NCBI RefSeq assembly: GCF_015461835.1
Contig: NZ_JACOPX010000001.1
Span: 372,001-436,000 of the forward strand
DNA length: 64,000 bases
Source: Pseudomonas neuropathica
GTDB taxonomy: Bacteria > Pseudomonadota > Gammaproteobacteria > Pseudomonadales > Pseudomonadaceae
Reading direction: 5' to 3'
The position numbers were made by a program, and so were the translations under genes. Positions within the stretch are counted from its first letter, which is position 1; the number at the start of each line of letters is the position of its first letter. Below, in pieces: positions 49,057 to 58,316 of this stretch. The notes below the pieces were generated by a model that searched no databases, was not told the origin of the DNA, and was given only the letters and a program-made list of their open reading frames with translations.

Positions 49057-50154
49057 TCACAGCCCGGACTTCAACCGACTGAACGCCCGCATCAGCGCCC
49101 GATTGAACGCCTTGCCATTATCATTTTTGCTGTACAGCGTGGCCCTGACGTCGGCCGACGGATACGTCCCCGGATCATTGCGAATCGATGCATCGACCAA
49201 ACCATCCGCCGCCGTGATCGCGTTGGCGTAATGAATGGTGTCAGTGATCGGCGCAATCACCTCCGGCGTCATCAAATAATCCATCAGCGCCAACCCGGCC
49301 TGCGGATGCGGCGCGTCCTTGGGCACGACCATGGCATCGAACCAGATCAACGTGCCCTCTTTCGGAATCCGGTAACTCAACTTGAACGGCTTCTGCGCCG
49401 CCTCCGCCTGCCCCGCCGCGATCGCCACATTGCCATTCCACGACATCGCCACGCAGGTGTTGCCGTTGGCCAGATCGCTGATGTTCAGGTCGTTATCGAA
49501 GTAACGAATGTACGGCCGGATCTTCGCCAGTTGCTGCTCGGCGAGTTTCAAGTCATCGAGGTTCTGCCGGTTGATGTCCAGCCCCATGTACTTCATGACG
49601 GCGGCAAATACCTCGTTGGGATCGTTGAGCAGACTCACCCCGCAGTCAGCGAATTTCGAAACCACTGCCGGATCGAACAACATCGCCCAACTGTCCGTCG
49701 GTGCATCGGGCAAACGCTGCTTGATCGCCTGTTCCTGATAGCCCACACCGGTGGTGCCCCAGGCGTAAATCCCCGCATAGCGATTGCCCGGATCGAACAC
49801 CGCCATGTGCTGGCGAAACTCCTCGCCAACCCCGGCAAAGTGCGGCACCCGGGCCTTGTCCAGCGGCTGGATCGCGCCGCTTTCGATGGCCCGCGACAGA
49901 TGCTGCCCGGCGGTCAACACGAGGTCGTATCCGCTGCGCCCGGTGAGCAATTTGGTCTCGACGGTTTCCAGCGAATCGAAGTGATCGGCGACCACATGAA
50001 TACCGGTCTTCGCCTCGAAATTCTTCAGCGTATCCGGCGCCAGATACTCGCCCCAGATGTACAGATTAACCACCGGTTTGGCGGAGTCAGCGGCCTGCAC
50101 ACATAGGGGTGCAAGCACCAGCAATAACGCTTGAGTCAGTTTGTGCAGGCCCAT
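49057..50154 (-). CDS. Polyamine-type ABC transporter substrate-binding protein
   Basis: From the ATG at 50154 the product has 365 residues with a signal peptide (MGLHKLTQALLLVLAPLCVQAAD). It shows the PotF/SpuD features LYIWGEYLAPDTLKNFEAKTGI, DLVLTAGQHLSRAIESGAIQPLDKARVP and MSWNGNVAIA. It likely binds putrescine, spermidine or agmatine in the periplasm. No permease or ATPase is encoded beside it, so it may serve a transporter elsewhere. It is 2 bp after aguA. Confidence 0.9.
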   Translation of the reverse strand: MGLHKLTQALLLVLAPLCVQAADSAKPVVNLYIWGEYLAPDTLKNFEAKTGIHVVADHFDSLETVETKLLTGRSGYDLVLTAGQHLSRAIESGAIQPLDKARVPHFAGVGEEFRQHMAVFDPGNRYAGIYAWGTTGVGYQEQAIKQRLPDAPTDSWAMLFDPAVVSKFADCGVSLLNDPNEVFAAVMKYMGLDINRQNLDDLKLAEQQLAKIRPYIRYFDNDLNISDLANGNTCVAMSWNGNVAIAAGQAEAAQKPFKLSYRIPKEGTLIWFDAMVVPKDAPHPQAGLALMDYLMTPEVIAPITDTIHYANAITAADGLVDASIRNDPGTYPSADVRATLYSKNDNGKAFNRALMRAFSRLKSGL

Positions 50155-50156
50155 GA

Positions 50157-51266
50157 TTACACTCCTTTGCCGGCGTATTGCGGCATGGTGATGCACGCAA
50201 CGTTGCCGCCGCCAAGGAGGATTTCCCGGGAGTTTTCGATGCCGACAATCTTGTGCTGCGGGAACAGTTCGGCCAGCGTCGCCATGGCAACCTTGTCGTT
50301 ACGATCACCGAACAGCGGCACCACGATCGAGCTGTTGCCTGCGTAGTAGTTGATGTACGACGCGCAGATTTTCGTGCCGGCTTGACGGGTGTGAGTGCTG
50401 TCCTGCTGATCAAGGCCTTCGGCTTCTTCGGCAGTCCACTCGAGCACATCCGGTTGCGGCAATTTGTGCACGATCAGCTCACGACCACGGCTGTCGCGGG
50501 TGCTGCGCAGGATGTCGAAGGCCTCTTGGTAGATTTCCCACTGCGGATCGTCGCGGTTATCGGTCCATTGCAGCACCACTTCGCCGGGACGGACGAAACA
50601 GGCGAGGTCATCGACATGGCCATCGGTTTCGTCGAACTTGCAGCCGCGTGGCAGCCAGATCACTTGCTCGGCACCGAGGTAATCGGTCAGGCGTCGGGTC
50701 ACTTCGTCCTTGCCCAGATGCTGGTTGCGATTGCGGTTGAGCAGGCATTGTTCGGTGGTGAGGATGCTGCCCTGGCCATCGCTCTGGATGCCGCCCAACT
50801 CGGCAATCAGCGGCGCGCGGTAGCGGTCGAAGCGCTCGATTTCGAGGATTTTGCTGGCGATCTGATCGTCCTTGTCCCATGGGTAATAGAGACCACCGTC
50901 GAGGCCGCCATAGGCGTTGAATTCGAAGTCGACGCCGCGCACTTCACCGCTCTGGTCGTTGACCACAAAGCACGGGCCGCTGTCGCGAAACCAAGTGTCA
51001 TTGCAGGTCATCTCGACCACACGCACTTGTGGCGGCAACTGCCGACGTGCCGTGGCGAACTGCGCGGCAGAGGCGCACACAGTGACCGGCTCGCTGTGGG
51101 AGATGGCGGTGACGATTTGCACCCAGACTTTCTGTGCAGGCTTGGCGCCGTTGCGCCAGACATCGGTGCGCTCCGGCCAGCCGAGCCAGCAGCCGGACTT
51201 AGCTTCGAATTCTCCGGGCAGACGGAAGCCGTCTTGTTTGGGGGTGGAGTCGAGCAAACGTGCCAT
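50157..51266 (-). CDS. aguA: Agmatine deiminase
   Basis: Starting at the ATG at 51266 gives 368 residues (MARLLDSTPKQDGFRLPGEFE). The catalytic cysteine is C357 in GGGNVACIT, the same number I recall for the P. aeruginosa enzyme, and the other pentein motifs NDTWFRDSGPCFVV and DETDGHVDDLACFV are present. It converts agmatine to N-carbamoylputrescine and ammonia in the cytosol. The usual partner aguB is not in this window. Confidence 0.96.
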   Translation of the reverse strand: MARLLDSTPKQDGFRLPGEFEAKSGCWLGWPERTDVWRNGAKPAQKVWVQIVTAISHSEPVTVCASAAQFATARRQLPPQVRVVEMTCNDTWFRDSGPCFVVNDQSGEVRGVDFEFNAYGGLDGGLYYPWDKDDQIASKILEIERFDRYRAPLIAELGGIQSDGQGSILTTEQCLLNRNRNQHLGKDEVTRRLTDYLGAEQVIWLPRGCKFDETDGHVDDLACFVRPGEVVLQWTDNRDDPQWEIYQEAFDILRSTRDSRGRELIVHKLPQPDVLEWTAEEAEGLDQQDSTHTRQAGTKICASYINYYAGNSSIVVPLFGDRNDKVAMATLAELFPQHKIVGIENSREILLGGGNVACITMPQYAGKGV

Positions 51267-51370
51267 GGTCAAACCTCGTCTTCGCGATAGGAATGGAATG
51301 ACCACAGGCTAAGGGCGCAAGCCACGCGCTCGCCAACGATGATTATTGCGGAACAGTTGAATTCAACTCA

Positions 51371-52255
51371 TCAATCGGCCAGTTGATCGTTGAACCATTC
51401 GAGCATCTGTGCCACCGCCGGACGCTCCAGCCGCAGCCGCTCGCAGACCAGCGCATATTGGCCGAGCGCGGTCATGCTGGAGGCGAAGGGCCGCACCAGC
51501 CGGCCACTTTGCAGATCTTCCTGCGCGGTGAGGTTGTCGCCCATGGCCACACCCTGCCCTTGCGCCGCCGCTTCCAGCGCCAACCCGGCGTGGGCGAAAT
51601 ACAACTGACGCTGCGGGCGTAGATCGCCGGCGTGGCTGGTCAGCCAAGCGGTCCAGGTCTTGCCATCCTGATCGTCGTGCAGCAGGCAGTGGCGAGCCAG
51701 ATCCTTCGGGGTTTTCAAAGTGCCTTGGTTGAACAGGCCGGGGCTGCACACCGGGAAGAACTGCAAGGCTGGCAGCGGCCGAACGAAGTAAGCACTGCTG
51801 TCCACCGGGCCGGTGCCGTAGGTGATCGCCAGGTCGATGTCTTCGCCGGGCGCCGTGGCATCGATCGGTTGTTCGTAGAGGTGCAGGGTGATGTGCGGGT
51901 AGCGCGCATAGAAATCGGTGAGGCGACTCATCAGCCACTTTTGCGCGAGTTCGGCAGTGACGGCCAGTCTGAGCACAGCCAGCGAGGATGGATCTCGCAG
52001 CTCTTCGCAAGCATCGCCGATCAGTTCGAAGGCTTGTTGCAGGCTTTGCATCAAGCGGCCGGCGGCGATGGTCGGGCGGATTTGTCGACCTTCGCGGATG
52101 AACAGCGAGACGCCGAGTTGTTCTTCAAGTTGACGGATTTGATGGCTGACGGCGCTGTCAGTGACGCACAGTTCGGCGGCTGCACGGCCGAAATGCGCGT
52201 GGCGGGCGGCGCATTCGAAGGTGCGCAGGGCGGCCAGGGAGGGAAGTCGTCGCAT
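51371..52255 (-). CDS. LysR-family regulator, GcvA-like, near aguA
   Basis: The 294-residue protein starts MRRLPSLAALRTFECAARHAHF, the typical GcvA-subfamily N-terminus, with HTH core AAAELCVTDSAVSHQIRQLEEQLG. It is on the same strand 104 bp upstream of aguA and probably controls the aguA-binding protein unit. Confidence 0.9.
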   Translation of the reverse strand: MRRLPSLAALRTFECAARHAHFGRAAAELCVTDSAVSHQIRQLEEQLGVSLFIREGRQIRPTIAAGRLMQSLQQAFELIGDACEELRDPSSLAVLRLAVTAELAQKWLMSRLTDFYARYPHITLHLYEQPIDATAPGEDIDLAITYGTGPVDSSAYFVRPLPALQFFPVCSPGLFNQGTLKTPKDLARHCLLHDDQDGKTWTAWLTSHAGDLRPQRQLYFAHAGLALEAAAQGQGVAMGDNLTAQEDLQSGRLVRPFASSMTALGQYALVCERLRLERPAVAQMLEWFNDQLAD

Positions 52256-52316
52256 GTGGGGGGGTCCGTTTTTTTGGTCATGCTGACTGGCTCGTCGATT
52301 TGAGTCCAGCCCGTTA

Positions 52317-52492
52317 CCCTCACCCCAGCCCTCTCCCGGAGGGAGAGGGGGCCGATCGGGGGATATTGAGGATTTACGCCGACCTGAACGTGCTTGGGTG
52401 AATCCATAATCGACTCGGGTTTCCAGGTCGATGGATGACGCAAGACACCTCGGTCAGCTCCCTCTCCCTCCGGGAGAGGGCTGAGGTGAGGG
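52317..52492. repeat. MITE-like element, copy 4
   Basis: The ends CCCTCACCCCAGCCCTCTCC and GGGAGAGGGCTGAGGTGAGGG are inverted repeats about 176 bp apart. The interior shares TGAATCCATAATCGACTCGG and CGCAAGACACCTCGGTC with copy 3. It lies in the 377-bp gap between the LysR and DoxX genes; the rest of that gap shows only a likely DoxX promoter region. Confidence 0.85.
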
Positions 52493-52632
52493 CAAGCTGT
52501 CTGTATCGCACTGTATACCCCGAAGCCGCAGACACACCCAAAGCACAATCCCCCACCCCGCCGACACACACCCGATACACCCCAACGCTGAAATACCCCG
52601 GTCGATTTCACTCAACTCACCGGAGCTGCATC

Positions 52633-53148
52633 ATGACCGCCACCCTTTCAACCGCCATCAAAACCCTGCACCTGAACCTCGACCGCGCCGGCACCTGGCT
52701 CGCCCCTCTGACCCTGCGCCTGTTCATCGCCTGGGAATTCTTCGAATCCGGGCTGGAGAAATTCAACGGGCAGAATTGGTTCGAAGACATCCAGGACAAA
52801 TTCCCCTTCCCGTTCGATCACCTGCCGGCAACGTTGAACTGGGAACTGTCGATGTGGACCGAGCTGATCTGTGCGCTAGCGATTCTGGTGGGGTTCGGCA
52901 CGCGCATCTCAGCGATTTCGCTGATCGTGGTTACCGTCGTCGCCACCGCCGCCGTGCACTGGCCCGCGGACTGGTCGTCACTGAGCGAGTTGGCGCAGGG
53001 GTATGCAATCACTAACAAAGGCTTCGGCAACTTCAAGCTGCCGGCAATTTACCTGGCGGCGCTACTGCCGCTGGTGTTCGCCGGGGCTGGCAAGTTGAGT
53101 GTCGATGCTTGGCTGGCGCGGGTGTTCTGGAACCGAAGCACCCGCTGA
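52633..53148 (+). CDS. DoxX-family membrane protein
   Basis: The ATG at 52633 follows GGAG and gives 171 residues; the longer in-frame ORF begins inside the repeat. There are about four membrane helices and the DoxX motifs [21 protein letters not shown] and [21 protein letters not shown]. DoxX proteins link to quinone or thiol redox reactions at the inner membrane. It converges with the L,D-transpeptidase gene, 3 bp from its end. Confidence 0.9.
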   Translation: MTATLSTAIKTLHLNLDRAGTWLAPLTLRLFIAWEFFESGLEKFNGQNWFEDIQDKFPFPFDHLPATLNWELSMWTELICALAILVGFGTRISAISLIVVTVVATAAVHWPADWSSLSELAQGYAITNKGFGNFKLPAIYLAALLPLVFAGAGKLSVDAWLARVFWNRSTR

Positions 53149-53151
53149 GGC

Positions 53152-54768
53152 TCAATGCGCTCGATCTAGCCCCACCAGCAATGCGCTGTCGCGACTGTAG
53201 ATGTCCGGTGAGTAACGCACGCGGCCACTGCTGTCGACCTGTGCCGTCCAGTAAGTCATCAGGATCGGCACCGGTTCCGACAAGCGAAATTCGTGAGTGG
53301 TGCCGGTGGCCAGCAAGGTTTCGGTGCGGGCCTTTTCCGCCGGGGTGAGCAGCAGATCACGCAGTTGCATCGGGTGTTCGACCCGTACACAGCCGGAACT
53401 GAAGGCGCGCGGACCTTTTTCGAACAGCGCCTTGCTTGGCGTGTCGTGCAGGTACACCGAGAACGGGTTGGGGAAGCGGATGACCATTTGCCCCAACGGA
53501 TTACGCGGCCCGGCGTCCTGGCGCAGCATAATGTTGCCGGGATTGTCCCAATCGATGTCCGCCGCCGCCAGCGGCTGCCCGTTGGCGTCTAGCACTTGCA
53601 GGTTTTGCCGGCTGAGGAAGGTCTGGTCCTTGCGGATTTCCGGCAGTTTGTCTTCTTTCCAGATGGTCGGCGGCACGGTCCAGGTCGGGTTCAGGGTCAG
53701 GCGTGTCACCCGTGATTTCAGCAGCGGCGTCTGGCGTTCGGCGCGGCCCACCTGAGTACGCGTCTGCCACACCGCCACACCGCCCTGATACAGCGTCAGT
53801 TCCGCGGCGGCGACGTTGACCAGCAAGCCATTGGGCTCCAGATCCTGAGCCATCCAGCGGAAACGTTCGAGGTTGACCCGCAGTTGTTCGCGGCGAATCA
53901 GCGGACTGATGTTGAGTTCGGCAATCGTTCCCGGCCCGACTACACCGTCAGCCTGCAGCGAATGGTTGGCCTGAAAACTCTTCACCGCGTCGACCAGCAC
54001 GCCGTCATAAGCATTGCCGGACGTACCAATGATCTGAGTCAGATAACCTTCGTTGTAAAGACGCTGGGCCAGTTCCGGCACGCGTTTGTCTTCCATGGCC
54101 GGGCGCAACAGCGGCCCGCTGCCCACCGACTGCCATTGCGGCAAGGCTTTGAGCCGTTGCGCGGCGTAGAGCTGACGCAGGTCCTGATATTGCGCCAGAC
54201 GCGGCCGGGCCAGATCGAACGCAGCGGGAATGTCGTGCATGCCAGGTACGGCGATCGCCAACAATTCCGCCTGACGGTCGCGCGGGGTGGCGTCGGCATG
54301 CCACAGCGGTTCAAAGTGTGATTGCAGCAGGCGACCGTAATGCAAATCCTGCAGGGCCTGGAGGTAGTTGCGGCTGATGTCGATGTCGGCACATAACTCG
54401 CCATCCTGCGGCACGGTGGTCGCGATCGGGTAGCGTTTAGGATTGAGGCCATCGTCGGCCAACAGTTGCAATTGCGCCTGCAAGGCCGGCAATCGTGCCG
54501 AGTCACCGGCCCACACCGGCATCCAGTCCTGCTGCTGGTAGAACGCTTGCAATTGCGTCAGCGCCGGGCCGTTGAGATGCGCGGCAATCGCCGGGCATGA
54601 CTGCGCCAGACTGATCAAAACCGCCTGCAACGGACTTTGCGGCTCGACCGGCATTTCTGCCGGTGGCGTCGGCAGTGTTTCCAACGCCGGCAGCGGCTCA
54701 TCGGCACAAGCGACAAACGGCGCAGCGAGCAAACAAATGCTCAAGTAGCATGCGTACTTTTTGAACAA
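53152..54768 (-). CDS. L,D-transpeptidase, YcbB-type, with peptidoglycan-binding domain
   Basis: The 538-residue protein starts with a signal peptide (MFKKYACYLSICLLAAPFVACA). A helical scaffold precedes a peptidoglycan-binding domain (about 240-290, SGNAYDGVLVDAVKSFQANHSLQADGVVG) and the YkuD catalytic domain with C460 in SSGCVRVEHP. Such enzymes make 3-3 crosslinks in the cell wall or attach proteins. It is divergent from a second, different L,D-transpeptidase-like gene at 54920. Confidence 0.92.
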   Translation of the reverse strand: MFKKYACYLSICLLAAPFVACADEPLPALETLPTPPAEMPVEPQSPLQAVLISLAQSCPAIAAHLNGPALTQLQAFYQQQDWMPVWAGDSARLPALQAQLQLLADDGLNPKRYPIATTVPQDGELCADIDISRNYLQALQDLHYGRLLQSHFEPLWHADATPRDRQAELLAIAVPGMHDIPAAFDLARPRLAQYQDLRQLYAAQRLKALPQWQSVGSGPLLRPAMEDKRVPELAQRLYNEGYLTQIIGTSGNAYDGVLVDAVKSFQANHSLQADGVVGPGTIAELNISPLIRREQLRVNLERFRWMAQDLEPNGLLVNVAAAELTLYQGGVAVWQTRTQVGRAERQTPLLKSRVTRLTLNPTWTVPPTIWKEDKLPEIRKDQTFLSRQNLQVLDANGQPLAAADIDWDNPGNIMLRQDAGPRNPLGQMVIRFPNPFSVYLHDTPSKALFEKGPRAFSSGCVRVEHPMQLRDLLLTPAEKARTETLLATGTTHEFRLSEPVPILMTYWTAQVDSSGRVRYSPDIYSRDSALLVGLDRAH

Positions 54769-54919
54769 CTGCTTTACTCCAATCCATGGCCGTCTAGATG
54801 ATGGCCAACCTTACATCAGGTGCGCTGAACAGTCAGGCTCGATCTGCGGGCTTGCCGGTATTGACTGGGAGTCAGGAGCCAAAGTGCCAAATAAGTAGCA
54901 AGTGAGGACACTTTATAAA

Positions 54920-55633
54920 ATGTTGACGTTTTTGCGCCGACTGCTGTTGACCACCGCGACCCTTGTCGCCGTGTCCAGTCCCGTTTTTGCCGCCGGCAAA
55001 CCATCGCCGGTTCTCTACACCAGCCTCGCGCACGCCGCGCCAGAACTCAATCCCCAAGCGCTGAAAGGTGCCCTGAACGCCATGCAATGCGCGGTCAACA
55101 GCGGTGCGAAACCGTCGCGCCACCTGGCGATCATCGACTATTCGCAGCCGTCCACCGAACGCCGCCTGTGGATCTTCGACCTCAGCAAAAAGAAATTGGT
55201 GCTACGCGATCTGGTCGCCCACGGCTCCAACTCCGGGGAAAACTTCGCTACGCAGTTTTCCAATGTCGAAGGCAGTTACCAGTCGAGCCTTGGCCTGTTC
55301 CGCACGCAGGAAAGCTACAGCGGCACCCACGGTTATTCGCTGCGCATGGACGGTCTGGAGCCGGGTTTCAATGACATGGCCCGTGATCGCGCGATCGTCA
55401 TTCACGCCGCCAGTTATGTGAACCCGTTGTGGAGCAAGAAACAGGGGCGCATCGGTCGCAGCCAGGGTTGCCCGGCAGTGCGACCGCAGATTGCCAAGCA
55501 GGTGATTGATCGCCTGAAGAATGGCCAGTTCATGTTTTCGTGGTACCCGGATCAGCGCTGGCTGAAGTCGTCGCCGTACCTGAACTGCCAGCCGCAGCAA
55601 GTGGCGAGCATCCTCAATACCCACGCGAGCTGA
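54920..55633 (+). CDS. Murein L,D-transpeptidase catalytic domain protein (YkuD-like, DUF5776-free)
   Basis: Starting at ATG 54920, with GAGG 12 bp upstream, gives 237 residues; a GTG at 54902 is the alternative. The N-terminus (LRRLLLTTATLVAVSSPVFA) is a signal peptide. The catalytic cysteine is C184 in GRSQGCPAVRP. It belongs to the short murein L,D-transpeptidase catalytic family. It lies 151 bp from the start of the other transpeptidase gene, so the two share a divergent promoter region. Confidence 0.88.
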   Translation: MLTFLRRLLLTTATLVAVSSPVFAAGKPSPVLYTSLAHAAPELNPQALKGALNAMQCAVNSGAKPSRHLAIIDYSQPSTERRLWIFDLSKKKLVLRDLVAHGSNSGENFATQFSNVEGSYQSSLGLFRTQESYSGTHGYSLRMDGLEPGFNDMARDRAIVIHAASYVNPLWSKKQGRIGRSQGCPAVRPQIAKQVIDRLKNGQFMFSWYPDQRWLKSSPYLNCQPQQVASILNTHAS

Positions 55634-55647
55634 CGGCCACCACAAAT

Positions 55648-55740
55648 CCCCTGTAGGAGCTGCCGAAGGCTGCGATCTTTTGACTTTGACTTTTAGAAGC
55701 AAGATCAAAAGATCGCAGCCTTCGGCAGCTCCTACAGGGA
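55648..55740. repeat. REP inverted repeat (AGGAGCTGCC type)
   Basis: CCCTGTAGGAGCTGCCGAAG... (from 55648) pairs with its complement ending 55740 around an AT-rich spacer. Confidence 0.92.
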
Positions 55741-55757
55741 GATTCGCAGTCACTTTC

Positions 55758-55773
55758 ATTACAACTTTGTCAT
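55758..55773 (+). promoter_or_regulatory. Candidate CopR-type box upstream of the DUF2790 operon
   Basis: ATTAC-AACTT-TGTCAT agrees with the CopR/heavy-metal regulator consensus I recall (ATTAC-N5-TGTCAG on this strand) at all but one position. It lies about 90 bp upstream of the DUF2790 gene, which precedes a metal-type response regulator and kinase. Confidence 0.5.
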
Positions 55774-55863
55774 TCAGCTGTCGGTTTGCCGTGCGGATCG
55801 CTCGGTAGCCTGAAGTTGTCCCGGCGCCAATGCCGATCAACTCCGACCACTGAGTGACTGACC

Positions 55864-56121
55864 ATGAAAACCCTTCTGCTCGCCTTCACCGCCCTCCTCG
55901 CCACCGGCAGCGCGTTCGCCGCGAACATGCCCGACACCGCCGTGATTCATGACAAATCCGGTTTCTACGTCAATCTGGATGTCGACAAAGTCCTGTCCAG
56001 CACCGATATTTCACAAGCGTGTGGCGTGGTCCCGGCGCAATTGAATTACCTCGACCATCAGGGCCGCGAACATGTGCTGGACTATCAGGTACAAGGCAGC
56101 GGCTGCATCAATGACCATTGA
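55864..56121 (+). CDS. DUF2790-family periplasmic protein
   Basis: The 85-residue product has a signal peptide (MKTLLLAFTALLATGSAFA) and the DUF2790 core with FYVNLDVDKVLSSTDISQACGVVPAQLNYLDHQGREHVLDYQVQGSGC. Two cysteines (in QACGVV and GSGC) could form a disulfide. DUF2790 genes are often copper-induced in Pseudomonas. It is 9 bp upstream of the response regulator. Confidence 0.9.
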   Translation: MKTLLLAFTALLATGSAFAANMPDTAVIHDKSGFYVNLDVDKVLSSTDISQACGVVPAQLNYLDHQGREHVLDYQVQGSGCINDH

Positions 56122-56130
56122 GACTGATCG

Positions 56131-56802
56131 ATGAATATTCTGGTTGTCGAAGACGAACCCAAGGCCGGTAATTACCTGCTCAACGGTTTGCAGGAACTGG
56201 GTTACAGCGTCAGCCTCGCCCGTGACGGCGCCGACGGCCTGCACCTGGCGCTGGAACACAGTTTCGACGTGATCGTGCTCGATGTGATGATGCCGAAAAT
56301 GGATGGCTGGGAAGTCCTGCGCCGGCTGCGCAAGGAAGCCGACACACCGGTGCTGTTCCTCACCGCGCGCGACGATATCGCTGACCGCGTCAAAGGCCTG
56401 GAACTGGGCGCCGACGATTACCTGATCAAGCCGTTTTCCTTCGCCGAACTGGTAGCGCGCCTGCGCACCCTGACCCGGCGCGGGCCGATCCATGAAGACG
56501 AACAACTGCAAGTGGCCGACCTGCAGATCGACGTGCTCAAGCGCCGCGTGACGCGCGCCGGGGTGCGCATCACCCTGACCAACAAGGAGTTCGCGTTGCT
56601 GCAGTTGTTCGCCACGCATACCGGCCAGGTTCTCGCCCGTTCGCTGATTGCTTCACGGGTGTGGGACATGAATTTCGACAGCGACACCAACGTGGTTGAT
56701 GTTGCCGTGCGCCGCTTGCGGGCGAAGATCGATGACCCGTTCCAGCTCAAGCTGATCCATAGCGTGCGTGGCATCGGCTATCGCTTCGATACGCAACCAT
56801 GA
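56131..56802 (+). CDS. Heavy-metal response regulator (CopR/CzcR-type)
   Basis: The 223-residue OmpR-family regulator has a receiver domain with phospho-acceptor D51 ([14 protein letters not shown]), the K in [10 protein letters not shown], and a winged-helix domain (about 125-222) ending in RGIGYRFD. The pattern is that of the CopR/CzcR/IrlR group that answers to copper, zinc or cadmium. Its start and the kinase start overlap (ATGA). Confidence 0.93.
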   Translation: MNILVVEDEPKAGNYLLNGLQELGYSVSLARDGADGLHLALEHSFDVIVLDVMMPKMDGWEVLRRLRKEADTPVLFLTARDDIADRVKGLELGADDYLIKPFSFAELVARLRTLTRRGPIHEDEQLQVADLQIDVLKRRVTRAGVRITLTNKEFALLQLFATHTGQVLARSLIASRVWDMNFDSDTNVVDVAVRRLRAKIDDPFQLKLIHSVRGIGYRFDTQP

Positions 56803-58202
56803 ACGCCCATCGCCCGTACTCCCTGACACTGCGTCTGGCGCTGGTGTTTGCCCTGCTCGCGTTCGCCTCGCTGGCCGGCCTCGGCGCTGCGCTGTACGGC
56901 GAACTCGAAGCGCAACTGATTCGCCGCGACGACATCTCACTGGTCAGCCGCGTCGATCAGTTGCGCACCTTTCTCAATGACAGCAACACCCTCGAATTGA
57001 TCAAGAACAAACCGGCATTGTTCCAGAACATGCTTGGCAATCGCGAAGCGTTGCTGACCATTGGCACGCCGGGGCAACCGCCGCTGCTGGTGGTCAATCC
57101 GGGCAATCTGAGCACGCCCACGTTGCCGCCGGTGCCCAGCGACCAGCCGATGACGCTCAAGGACGTGCAGCACTTGCCGAGTGTCGACGGCGTGCCGTTT
57201 TCGGCGGTGGCGGCGAGCATCGATTCCGGCGAACTGGGCAACTTGCAAGTCACCACCGGGCGTTTGATGAGCGAGCGCACGGCGATGCTCGCCAACTACC
57301 GCTTGAGTGTTTATGGCCTCGCCTCGCTGGCGGCACTGTTGCTGGCAGTGGTGGGCTGCCTGCTGGTGTATCGCGGTTTATTGCCGTTGCGGCGACTGGC
57401 GAAACACGCGCATGGCATTGGTGTCGGCAACCTTGGCGAACGCCTTGCCAGCAGCGGTGCACCACGAGAATTGCAGCCGATGATCGAGGCGTTCAACGCC
57501 ATGCTCGATCGACTCGCCAAGGGCTTTGCGCAGTTGAGTCAGGTCTCCACCGACATGGCCCATGAGCTGCGCACGCCGATCAACAACCTGCTCGGCGAAA
57601 CCCAGGTGGCGCTGCAGCAGAACCGCAGCATGGAGGCCTATCAGCAACTGCTCGCCTCCAACGTCGAAGAACTGGAGCGCCTGACGCGGATGCTCGACAA
57701 CATGCTGTTCCTCGCCCGTACCGATCCGGCCAGTGCCTTGAGCCAGCGCCAGGAGCTGGATGCAGCGGATGAAATGCAGCGGATCGCCGATTATTTTGAA
57801 GGCCTCGCGGCGGATGTCGGGGTGTGCATTGAGGCTCGTGGTAGCGGTGTGATCTGGGCCGAACCGATGCTGCTACGCCGTGCGCTAGCCAACCTGTGCG
57901 CCAATGCGATCAAGTACGGTGCGGCGGATTCGACGGTGCAGGTGGAGGCGATTGCCGAATTGGATGGCAGTTATCTGCGGGTACGCAATCAGGGCACAAC
58001 CATTGCCCCTGAACATTTGGCGCGGCTGTTCGAACGCTTCTACCGCGTTGATCAGTCCCGTGAGCGTTCGGCGCAATCGAATGGTTTGGGCTTGTCGATC
58101 GTCGCGACCATCATGCAGTTGCATCAGGGCCGCTACAGCGTCAGCAGTGTCGATGGCATCACCTGCTTCGAACTGTTTTTCCCCGCCCGGCAATCAACAT
58201 AA
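56799..58202 (+). CDS. Heavy-metal sensor histidine kinase (CusS/CopS-type)
   Basis: The 467-residue kinase has membrane helices at about 11-33 and 169-191 with a periplasmic sensing domain between them, a HAMP linker, phospho-acceptor H255 in [17 protein letters not shown], and an ATPase domain with [12 protein letters not shown]. The length and layout match the TIGR01386 heavy-metal sensor group. It overlaps the regulator gene by four bases. Confidence 0.93.
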   Translation: MNAHRPYSLTLRLALVFALLAFASLAGLGAALYGELEAQLIRRDDISLVSRVDQLRTFLNDSNTLELIKNKPALFQNMLGNREALLTIGTPGQPPLLVVNPGNLSTPTLPPVPSDQPMTLKDVQHLPSVDGVPFSAVAASIDSGELGNLQVTTGRLMSERTAMLANYRLSVYGLASLAALLLAVVGCLLVYRGLLPLRRLAKHAHGIGVGNLGERLASSGAPRELQPMIEAFNAMLDRLAKGFAQLSQVSTDMAHELRTPINNLLGETQVALQQNRSMEAYQQLLASNVEELERLTRMLDNMLFLARTDPASALSQRQELDAADEMQRIADYFEGLAADVGVCIEARGSGVIWAEPMLLRRALANLCANAIKYGAADSTVQVEAIAELDGSYLRVRNQGTTIAPEHLARLFERFYRVDQSRERSAQSNGLGLSIVATIMQLHQGRYSVSSVDGITCFELFFPARQST

Positions 58203-58222
58203 ATCGCCAACACACCACAAAT

Positions 58223-58316
58223 CCTGTGGGAGCGAGCTTGCTCGCGAAAGCGGTGTGTCAGTCACCGGAGATGCTGGCATTGCCGGCCTCTTCGCGAGCA
58301 AGCTCGCTCCCACAGG
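58223..58316. repeat. REPIN that reads into the MFS gene
   Basis: CCTGTGGGAGCGAGC... (from 58223) pairs with its complement ending 58316. The right arm lies inside the reading frame of the MFS gene (minus strand) and encodes its final residues. Confidence 0.9.
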
